Shown: positions 1 to 5,621 of the stretch, in pieces
Numbering within the stretch: the stretch's first letter is position 1
Layout of the letters: every line of letters starts with the position of its first letter
Source: CAYNWK01 sp964400875
GTDB taxonomy: Bacteria; Chloroflexota; Anaerolineae; Anaerolineales; UBA4823
DNA length: 6,444 nucleotides
Assembly: GCA_964400875.1 (NCBI GenBank)
Contig: CAYNWK010000221.1
Location: 1 to 6,444 of the forward strand
Direction: 5' to 3'
Position numbers and translations under genes: made by a program
Notes under the pieces: model-generated
Databases searched by the model: none
What the model saw: only the letters and a program-made list of their open reading frames with translations
What the model was told of the DNA's origin: nothing

Positions 1-213
1 GCGCGGGATCAGGTGAAGAAACGTCCGGTTGCTCGTTCACTGAATAGGTTAGATTGCAGCCCAAATTCTACGATCGATCAAGGATCTTTCCAGAGTTTAT
101 CATAAAAAAATTCCGGATTCGAGGCCCCGCGTTTCTCCATCTGGCTTTCCGCTGGGCAGAGATTAGGTGCCCCCTTGATTTCTTATAAAATTATTAAGGT
201 CCCTGGGAGATGA
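1..213. other. Upstream intergenic region, no gene supported
   Basis: I find no credible gene here. On the + strand one frame is open from the window edge to a TAA at 103-105 (34 codons), but it has no recognisable motif and could be either the tail of an upstream gene or chance. Minus-strand starts at 101-103 and 138-140 give peptides of only about 11 and 20 residues. The stretch from about 95 to 110 and from 175 to 200 is AT-rich compared with the genes that follow, as expected for a regulatory spacer. A weak 5-bp hairpin (154-158 with 168-172) lacks a T-run. Confidence 0.5.
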
Positions 214-242
214 TTGACATTTTGGCTGCAATTTGATATCTT
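214..242 (+). promoter_or_regulatory. Sigma-70-like promoter of the TetR operon
   Basis: A perfect -35 hexamer TTGACA lies at 214-219, followed by a 17-bp spacer and a -10 hexamer TATCTT at 237-242 (four of six consensus bases). Transcription would start near 249-250, giving a leader of only about 25 nt before the regulator's ATG at 274. The predicted start lies inside the palindrome at 246-265, so a bound repressor would block the promoter directly. The hexamers are seen in the sequence; use of the promoter is inferred. Confidence 0.6.
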
Positions 243-245
243 TAA

Positions 246-265
246 CCTACCGAACGGTCGGTAGG
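246..265. promoter_or_regulatory. TetR-type operator palindrome
   Basis: The sequence CCTACCGAACGGTCGGTAGG is an inverted repeat in which nine of ten base pairs are symmetric; only A254/G257 breaks it. The ACCGn-type half-sites are typical of TetR-family regulators of acyl-CoA metabolism. From memory, the core TACCGAACGGTCGGTA (248-263) differs at one defined position from the published Thermus PfmR consensus. It starts 4 bp after the -10 element and its 3' end merges with the Shine-Dalgarno run AGGGAGGG (263-270), four bases from the ATG. This fits autoregulation by the adjacent gene product. If transcription began further upstream, the same repeat could also fold as an 8-bp hairpin hiding the ribosome site. 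Confidence 0.75.
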
Positions 266-273
266 GAGGGACG

Positions 274-846
274 ATGACCCGAGACGAAATTCTATTAGCG
301 GCAGCGCAGATCTTCAGCCATAAAGGGTTCCACGCGGCCTCCATGCAAGACATCGCTCAGGCCGTAAACTTGCAAAAAGCCAGCCTGTACTACCACGTTT
401 CCAGCAAACAAGAGATCTTGGTGGACCTGTTGGACCGGGCCCTGGACCTTTTGATCGAGCGTGTCAACGACGCGCTGACGTCGGTTGAATCACCGGAGGA
501 GAAGTTGCGCCAGGCCATGCGGGTCTACATCGAGTCTCTGGCCGAGTACCAGGACCTGGCCGCGGTGCTGCTGCTCGAGCACCGCTCGCTGGAACCAGAA
601 TATCACAGCCGCCATATCCCCCGCCGGGACCGTTTTGAAGGTCTCTGGCGGGATTTGATTCAAGAGGGCAAGGAAGCGGGGGTGTTCACCTGCGCCTCTC
701 CTTCGCTGACAGCCTGGGCCCTGCTCGGGGTGATGAACTGGACTGTCACCTGGTATCGTCCCGATAGACCGCTGTCAGCAGCCGAGATCGCCGAACAATT
801 CGCCGATCTTTTCCTTGAGGGTCTGTTAACGCGCACGGCAGATTGA
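274..846 (+). CDS. TetR/AcrR family transcriptional regulator (acyl-CoA type)
   Basis: This 190-residue protein has the usual TetR-family length. Residues 3-49 form the DNA-binding domain: helix 1 with the AAAQIF..KGF motif (9-19), then the helix-turn-helix from about 23 (SMQDIA) to a recognition helix around QKASLYYHV (34-42) followed by SKQEIL. The remainder, about 50-188, is an all-helical ligand-binding and dimerisation domain. Its end (GVMNWTVTWYRPD, about 151-163, then AEQFADLFLEGL) resembles the C-terminal domain found in KstR2-like and related regulators of fatty acid or steroid catabolism. The ATG at 274 is supported by AGGGAGGG at 263-270 and by the family N-terminus. It lies directly behind its likely operator and leads the operon, so repression relieved by an acyl-CoA is the best inference. 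The exact ligand cannot be read from the sequence. Confidence 0.9.
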   Translation: MTRDEILLAAAQIFSHKGFHAASMQDIAQAVNLQKASLYYHVSSKQEILVDLLDRALDLLIERVNDALTSVESPEEKLRQAMRVYIESLAEYQDLAAVLLLEHRSLEPEYHSRHIPRRDRFEGLWRDLIQEGKEAGVFTCASPSLTAWALLGVMNWTVTWYRPDRPLSAAEIAEQFADLFLEGLLTRTAD

Positions 847-848
847 GC

Positions 849-1910
849 ATGCAAGCATATCCGGGTGTAACTGCTTTCCATACCGCCAGCGGTGGATCGA
901 TCTACCAGCTTCCGGTCGAGGTCTTCCCGGGCTTCTGGGGTTTTGCTTACCTGGCGCTGTACGAGGATTACCGGGTATTGATCGATACCGGTTCGGGGTT
1001 CGGGGAATCGAACGAACATTTGTCGGCCGGGTTTAGAGGAGCGGCAGAACTGGCCGGTCGACGGCTCGGGATGGCCGACCTTACCCACGTGCTGATCACC
1101 CACGGACATATTGACCATTTCGGTGGTCTTAATTTCGTACACGCCAACAGCGACGCCTTACTTGGGGTGCACGAGTTGGACCGCAGGAATGTTACGAATT
1201 ACGAAGAGCGGCTTACTGTCGTCGCCCGGCGCCTGGAGGAGTATTTAATCGAGGCAGGGGTTTCCAAACACAGCCGAGAGGACCTGCTGCGCATGTATCA
1301 ATATACCAAAGCGCTGTTCCAGTCCGTATCGGTCGATTTTACGTACGAGGCTGTCGGCATGCGAGTCGGTCCATTTATTATCCACCATGTGCCCGGACAC
1401 TGCGCCGGGCACGTGGTGATCCGCCTGCATGACGTTTTGTTTAGCGGGGATCACGTTCTGGAAGGCACCAGCCCACACCAGGCACCTGAACGCCTGACGC
1501 TGTCTACCGGATTGGAGCACTACCTGCAGTCCTTGAAATCACTGGAGCCGATGGCAGAGGAGATCACGCTTACCCTGGGAGGGCATAAGAAGCCGATCGT
1601 GGACTTGTCTGCACGATTGAAGGACCTGTCCGGCCTGCACGCCGAGCGTTTAAGTCATGTACTGAGTCTTCTGGTTGAGCCGAGGACAATCGCTGAAGTT
1701 TCTAAAGAGTTGTTCGGGGAGGTGAATGGGTACAACGTCTTGCTTGCGCTTGAAGAGGCCGGCGCTCACGTCGAATACCTGTACCAGCGGGGGATGATTG
1801 GGATTGAGAATTTGGAAGAACTGGAATCGAACCACGTACCCGTACCGATCCGCTACCAGCGGGTTGTGGTTGTGCAACGGGAGCAAAATTCTTTACATCC
1901 AGAAAGATAA
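849..1910 (+). CDS. MBL-fold metallo-hydrolase with C-terminal winged helix
   Basis: A 353-residue metallo-beta-lactamase-fold hydrolase, numbered here from the ATG at 849. Metal ligands are all visible: HGHIDH gives His85, His87, Asp89 and His90; PGHCAGH gives His184; SGDH gives Asp201; GGH gives His246. A two-metal (usually zinc) hydrolase centre is therefore expected to be intact. Residues about 253-320 look like the winged-helix tail of LACTB2-like MBL proteins, followed by a 25-residue extension. There is no signal peptide, so it is cytoplasmic. A TTG at 843 overlapping the regulator's stop (TTGA) is an alternative start; neither start has a good Shine-Dalgarno, so translation is probably coupled to the upstream gene. 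The family includes glyoxalase II, lactonases, thioesterases and nucleases. The operon context favours a thioester or ester substrate, but this is inference. Confidence 0.88.
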   Translation: MQAYPGVTAFHTASGGSIYQLPVEVFPGFWGFAYLALYEDYRVLIDTGSGFGESNEHLSAGFRGAAELAGRRLGMADLTHVLITHGHIDHFGGLNFVHANSDALLGVHELDRRNVTNYEERLTVVARRLEEYLIEAGVSKHSREDLLRMYQYTKALFQSVSVDFTYEAVGMRVGPFIIHHVPGHCAGHVVIRLHDVLFSGDHVLEGTSPHQAPERLTLSTGLEHYLQSLKSLEPMAEEITLTLGGHKKPIVDLSARLKDLSGLHAERLSHVLSLLVEPRTIAEVSKELFGEVNGYNVLLALEEAGAHVEYLYQRGMIGIENLEELESNHVPVPIRYQRVVVVQREQNSLHPER

Positions 1911-1930
1911 CTAGGTTGAAAAACAGAAAC

Positions 1931-1935
1931 AGGAG
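1931..1935 (+). promoter_or_regulatory. Ribosome binding site of acyl-CoA dehydrogenase A
   Basis: AGGAG sits eight bases before the ATG at 1944, in a 33-nt gap that contains no promoter-like hexamers. It fixes the start of the dehydrogenase and shows that this gene is translated independently although it probably shares the upstream transcript. Confidence 0.7.
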
Positions 1936-1943
1936 CGACTGAC

Positions 1944-3038
1944 ATGTATTCTTTCGAACCGACTGACGAGCAAAAAATGCTGATCGACGCAGTCCGGCGC
2001 TATGCCATCAGCGACCTGCGCCCGGCAGCCCGGGAAGCAGACGAAGAAAGCGACCTGCCGCAGAACATCGTCGAGAAGGGTTGGGAGTTGGGTTTGGTGC
2101 AAGCCTCGGTGCCCGAAGATTTCGGCGGTTTTGGGGAGTATTCGGCGCTCACCGGGGTCCTGGCGATGGAGGAAATGGCCTGGGGTGACCTCGCCGGAGC
2201 TCTGGCTGTCATGGCACCAGCGGCTTTTGCATTGCCCATCTTGCTTGCCGGCAGCCCAGAACAAAAGGAGAAATATCTAGCGCCGCTGGTGGAAGCGGAA
2301 TGGAAGCCGTATACAGCCGCGCTGCTTGAAAACCGCTTTGATTTTGATCCGCAGGATTTGACGACGACTGCCAAACAGGTTGGTGAAGGTTACGTGCTCG
2401 ACGGAGAAAAAGTTTACGTACCTTACGCCGACCGTGCCAGATTGATGGTTGTGTATGCTCGCTTGGGCGATACGACCCAGGGATTTATCGTCCCCGGGGA
2501 CGCCGAAGGCCTCGAAATTGGCGAACGCCAGCCTTTGATGGGTATCCGGGCGCTGCCAGTCTATACCGTCAACTTCAAGAACGTGAAGGTGCCGGCGGAA
2601 GTCCGCCTTGGTGGGCCGGAAGGTCACGACATCAACCGGATCCTCGAATCTGCCTGGGTCGGCCAGGCTGCGCTGGCCGTCGGTCTCTCACGGGCTGCAT
2701 TTGAATACTCCCGGGATTACGCCAAGGAGCGAGAAGTTTTTGGCGTAAAGGTTGCCCAAAAGCAAGCCATCGCATTTATGTTGGCCGAAATGGCGACCGA
2801 GATCGAATCGATCCGCCTGCTGACCTGGGAGGCTGCTTGGGCTCTCGACAATCAGAAACCCGAAGCCAGGAAACTGGCTTACCTGGCTTTGTCCGGGGCG
2901 ATGGATATGGCCATGATGGTCACCGATCGGGCTGTGCAGATCCTGGGCGGCCACGGGTATATCCGTGAACATCCGGTTGAGATGTGGATGCGCAACGGCC
3001 GGGGCATCGCCAGTTTTACCGGCCTGGCGTTGGTTTGA
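1944..3038 (+). CDS. Acyl-CoA dehydrogenase A, lacking the canonical catalytic Glu
   Basis: This 364-residue protein has the acyl-CoA dehydrogenase order: helical N-terminal domain (about 5-120, with SVPEDFGGFG at 55-64 and MEEMAWGD at 75-82), middle beta domain (about 121-225), and C-terminal helical domain with EREVFG (262-267) and QILGGHGYIREHPVEMWMR (332-350). The family oxidises acyl-CoA to enoyl-CoA with FAD and electron-transferring flavoprotein in the cytoplasm. Two features are atypical. The usual TEPxAGSD motif is replaced by a segment around LLENRFDFDPQ (127-137). At the normal catalytic position an ungapped alignment of MRDAKIYQIYEGT with MRNGRGIASFTGL puts Thr359 in place of Glu, and the protein ends five residues later. 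The alternative Glu position of isovaleryl-CoA dehydrogenase aligns with Ala237, though Glu235 is two residues away. It may be a non-catalytic partner of the next gene's product. Confidence 0.9.
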   Translation: MYSFEPTDEQKMLIDAVRRYAISDLRPAAREADEESDLPQNIVEKGWELGLVQASVPEDFGGFGEYSALTGVLAMEEMAWGDLAGALAVMAPAAFALPILLAGSPEQKEKYLAPLVEAEWKPYTAALLENRFDFDPQDLTTTAKQVGEGYVLDGEKVYVPYADRARLMVVYARLGDTTQGFIVPGDAEGLEIGERQPLMGIRALPVYTVNFKNVKVPAEVRLGGPEGHDINRILESAWVGQAALAVGLSRAAFEYSRDYAKEREVFGVKVAQKQAIAFMLAEMATEIESIRLLTWEAAWALDNQKPEARKLAYLALSGAMDMAMMVTDRAVQILGGHGYIREHPVEMWMRNGRGIASFTGLALV

Positions 3039-3093
3039 ACCTGCCCTTGTCAAGGTTATTGATTACTGAAATCACCGAAGATAACAACCGATG

Positions 3094-3100
3094 AAGGAGA
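3094..3100 (+). promoter_or_regulatory. Ribosome binding site of acyl-CoA dehydrogenase B
   Basis: AAGGAGA lies six bases before the ATG at 3107 and is a strong Shine-Dalgarno that settles this start. The 68-nt gap in front of it contains a short CCTTG-t-CAAGG repeat (3045-3055) without a T-run, so it is not a convincing terminator. Confidence 0.75.
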
Positions 3101-3106
3101 TCCATC

Positions 3107-4363
3107 ATGATCGACTTTGAGATGCCCAAGCCAATCAGCCAGCAGCGCTATATGCTGCAGACGGTGGCTGAAGAAATGATGCGCCCGCATTCACGCTATT
3201 TTGACGAGCACGAACACGAGGTCCCCTGGGACTATATCAACTTCATGCACCAGGTGATGAGCGCTAGTGGAGCCGGTTCGCTGGCCCCCAAAGCCGAGAA
3301 GAAGAACGGCGGCGAGGCGAAGAAAGAGCGCCCCCCAATTGGCTACCAATCGCTGGCTTTCATGCTCGAAACGCTATCCTGGGGAGACGTCGGCATGTAC
3401 TTGGTTACGCCTGGCGGCGGGCTTGGCGCGGCCGCGGTGGAAGCAACCGGCACCCCCGAGCAAAAACAGAAATTCCTGGCGCGTTTCCACGCCGAGAAAC
3501 CAACCTTTGGCGCCATGGCGATGACCGAACCGCAGGCAGGCTCGGACACCTCCGCCATACGCACCACCGCGGTGCTTGACAAAGCGACCAACGAGTGGGT
3601 GCTCAATGGGGAGAAGATCTTCGTTACTGCAGGACACAAATCATTGGAGTTGAGCGACGGTTTTGTAGTCGTCTGGGCGACCATCGATCCGCAGGCCGGG
3701 CGAGCTGGAATGCGACCTTTCGTCGTCGAAGCCAACACACCTGGGGTGCAAGTCACCAAACTCGAGCACAAGATGGGCATACGCGTCAGCGATACGGCTG
3801 CCATCGTGCTGCAAAATGCGCGCGTGCCTTTTGAGAATATTCTAGGCAGCGCCGAAGTCAAGCAAGAAAAAAAGACTACCAAAGGTTTCAAAGGCGCGAT
3901 GGCAACCTTCGACGCCACCCGCCCGCTGGTCGCCGCCACTGGGATCGGTGTGGCGCGCGCCTCTCTGGAGCTGCTCATCGAAATGCTCGCACAGCAAGGG
4001 GTCACCATTCGCTACGGCTTACCGCGGCAGAAGCTCACCAGCGTCGAACGCGACGTGATCGAGATGGAAATGATGCTCGAATCGGCCTGGCTGCTGGTAA
4101 TTAAAGCGGTCTGGATGGCGGACAACCGCAAAAACAACCCCCTGGAAGCTTCGATGGCCAAGGTGCGGGCTGGGGATGTGGTTACCAAGATCACCCAAAA
4201 AGCGGTCGAGATCATGGGCCCGATTGGCTTCTCTCGGGACCACCTGCTGGAGAAATGGTTCAGGGATGCGAAGATAACCGACATTTACGAAGGCACCGGA
4301 CAGATCAACCGCCTGGTGGTGGCGCGGCACATCCTGGGATACCGGGGCAGCCAGTTGCGCTAA
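3107..4363 (+). CDS. Acyl-CoA dehydrogenase B, with catalytic Glu
   Basis: This 418-residue flavoenzyme is expected to oxidise acyl-CoA to trans-2-enoyl-CoA, passing electrons to electron-transferring flavoprotein. The core signatures are present: AMTEPQAGSD (138-147), WVLNGEKIFVTAGH (164-177) in the middle domain, and WFRDAKITDIYEGTGQINR (384-402), where Glu395 is the canonical catalytic base; the C-terminal helix (VVARHIL) is complete. Oddities: a Lys/Glu-rich insertion at about 60-77 stands where most relatives have the IPEEYGG segment; the FAD-contacting RxxFG motif is replaced by IRYGLPRQK (301-309); and QxxGGxG appears as EIMGPIG (368-374). It follows dehydrogenase A by 68 nt on the same strand and has the residues A lacks, so a heteromeric A-B enzyme is plausible. 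The acyl chain specificity cannot be told. Confidence 0.92.
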   Translation: MIDFEMPKPISQQRYMLQTVAEEMMRPHSRYFDEHEHEVPWDYINFMHQVMSASGAGSLAPKAEKKNGGEAKKERPPIGYQSLAFMLETLSWGDVGMYLVTPGGGLGAAAVEATGTPEQKQKFLARFHAEKPTFGAMAMTEPQAGSDTSAIRTTAVLDKATNEWVLNGEKIFVTAGHKSLELSDGFVVVWATIDPQAGRAGMRPFVVEANTPGVQVTKLEHKMGIRVSDTAAIVLQNARVPFENILGSAEVKQEKKTTKGFKGAMATFDATRPLVAATGIGVARASLELLIEMLAQQGVTIRYGLPRQKLTSVERDVIEMEMMLESAWLLVIKAVWMADNRKNNPLEASMAKVRAGDVVTKITQKAVEIMGPIGFSRDHLLEKWFRDAKITDIYEGTGQINRLVVARHILGYRGSQLR

Positions 4364-4428
4364 GCTGTCACGAACTGATGCTTTTTGAGACTGGAGATGA
4401 TCGCCTGCAGAGGATCTTTTCCTGAGGT

Positions 4429-5535
4429 ATGCTGAAGAAACTATTCTATAAACTACTGACGCTTCTTATCCTGTCCCTGGAGATAATCTTCTTCAGCGCC
4501 TGCCAGGACGCGCCGCCGGTCGCACTGCCTTCTCCGGGTGATGTAGAGGTCGCCGAATTCACCTGGACGCCAGCGATCACTGAAACCGGGTCGCCGACGC
4601 CCACACATTCGATTTCACCGACGCCGAGTCTGGTACCGACCGCAACCCAATCTCCCACGCCGGACCCGTACGCAGGACTGAGCATCCAAGATTTGAGCAA
4701 GCGCAGTTACGGTGGTGGAGAACTGGAGGTCGTCGAGGTTCTCGCCGAAAACAGTCTTTTCACCCGCTATCTGGTAACGTACCCCAGCGATGATCTGGCG
4801 ATCTACGGGTTTATGAACGTACCACATACCGATGGGCCGCTGCCTGTGGTGATCGCACTCCACGGCTACATCGACCCCACCATCTACCGGACTCTGGACT
4901 ACACGACCGGATACGCCGATGAACTAGCCCGCAACGGTTACCTCGTCATCCACCCGAACTTACGCGGCTACCCGCCTTCGGATGAAGGCCCAAATCTTTT
5001 CCGGGTTGGCATGGCAGTCGATGTGCTGAACCTGATCGCCATCGTGGAGGAGCAGGGAGGCTCGACAGGCCCGCTGGAGAAAGCGGACGGAGGGAGGATT
5101 GGTCTGTGGGGCCACAGCATGGGCGGCGGTGTAACGACCCGGGTGATCACGGTGAGCCCCGACGTGAAAGCCGCGGTGCTCTACGGCGCGATGAGCGGCG
5201 ATGAGCAAAAGAACTTCCAACGCATTTTCGAATACTTTTCGGACGGCACGCGCGGCCAGGAGGAGCTCGACGCCCCTGCAGAAGCTTTCGAACGAATATC
5301 GCCGATGTACTTCTACGAGCGCATCCAGGCGGCGGTCAGCGTGCATCACGGCAGCGCTGATGGTGAAGTGCCTCAGGCATGGTCTCAAGAGCTGTGCGCC
5401 CGGCTGGAGGATTTGGGTAAGACGGTTGAATGTTTCTCTTATCCCGGGCAACCGCATACTTTTAACGAAGCAGGCAACCAGCTTTTCAACCAGCGGGTGG
5501 TTGAATTTTTCAACAGCTATCTGCGGGAGCCTTAA
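4429..5535 (+). CDS. Lipoprotein alpha/beta hydrolase (S9 peptidase/esterase-like)
   Basis: A 368-residue surface-anchored hydrolase. The N-terminus MLKK, a hydrophobic stretch (5-22) and FSAC with Cys25 form a type II signal peptide; Phe at the -3 position and Glu18 in the hydrophobic core are slightly unusual. Residues about 45-80 are a Pro/Thr/Ser linker with repeated PTP units that would hold the enzyme away from the membrane. The catalytic domain (about 90-366) shows an oxyanion-type HG (145-146), nucleophile Ser230 in GHSMGG, Asp311 in HGSADGEVP and His343 in QPHTF, the order of a prolyl-oligopeptidase-like (DUF/S9 C-terminal) alpha/beta hydrolase. Cys323 and Cys335 could form a disulfide outside the cell. 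It could be an esterase or a peptidase; its place among beta-oxidation genes favours an esterase that frees acids for uptake. The GAGGT at 4424-4428 abuts the ATG, giving poor spacing. Confidence 0.88.
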   Translation: MLKKLFYKLLTLLILSLEIIFFSACQDAPPVALPSPGDVEVAEFTWTPAITETGSPTPTHSISPTPSLVPTATQSPTPDPYAGLSIQDLSKRSYGGGELEVVEVLAENSLFTRYLVTYPSDDLAIYGFMNVPHTDGPLPVVIALHGYIDPTIYRTLDYTTGYADELARNGYLVIHPNLRGYPPSDEGPNLFRVGMAVDVLNLIAIVEEQGGSTGPLEKADGGRIGLWGHSMGGGVTTRVITVSPDVKAAVLYGAMSGDEQKNFQRIFEYFSDGTRGQEELDAPAEAFERISPMYFYERIQAAVSVHHGSADGEVPQAWSQELCARLEDLGKTVECFSYPGQPHTFNEAGNQLFNQRVVEFFNSYLREP

Positions 5536-5561
5536 CGACCTGCGTAATGATGAATGAACAG

Positions 5562-5578
5562 TGATTAAGATTTAATCA
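5562..5578. repeat. AT-rich inverted repeat before the FadN-like gene
   Basis: TGATTAA-gat-TTAATCA is a perfect inverted repeat with 7-bp arms and a 3-nt centre, lying in the 86-nt gap between the lipoprotein stop and the last gene. It is too AT-rich and lacks a following T-run to be a standard terminator, and it does not resemble the operator at 246-265. It could be a binding site for another regulator or a chance AT palindrome. No clear -35/-10 pair was found beside it. Confidence 0.4.
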
Positions 5579-5611
5579 GGTTAGTAGTCCAGAACCAGAA
5601 TCAAGAGGATT

Positions 5612-5617
5612 AGGAGG
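5612..5617 (+). promoter_or_regulatory. Ribosome binding site of the FadN-like gene
   Basis: AGGAGG, a full Shine-Dalgarno, ends four bases before the ATG at 5622. It is the strongest ribosome site in the window and fixes the start of the last, incomplete gene. Confidence 0.8.
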
Positions 5618-5621
5618 CAAC

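Noticed and set aside
1..105. Frame open from the window edge to a TAA at 103
   Set aside because: 34 codons with no recognisable motif; it cannot be told from chance without upstream sequence.
154..172. Hairpin GGGCA...TGCCC as a terminator of an upstream gene
   Set aside because: The stem is only 5 bp, the loop is 9 nt, and no T-run follows.
3045..3055. Palindrome CCTTG-t-CAAGG between the two dehydrogenase genes
   Set aside because: The arms are 5 bp with a 1-nt centre, with no T-run and no similarity to the main operator; probably chance.
3000..3106. A frameshift truncating dehydrogenase A
   Set aside because: The other frames after the Thr359 region show no IYEGT or ARHIL-like sequence, and the next frame ends soon at 3091. 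The short C-terminus looks natural for this subfamily.
3343..4008. A 221-codon open frame on the minus strand
   Set aside because: It lies fully inside dehydrogenase B, whose motifs are unmistakable. Its translation is low-complexity Ser/Ala/Pro-rich, as expected of an antisense shadow in GC-rich coding DNA.
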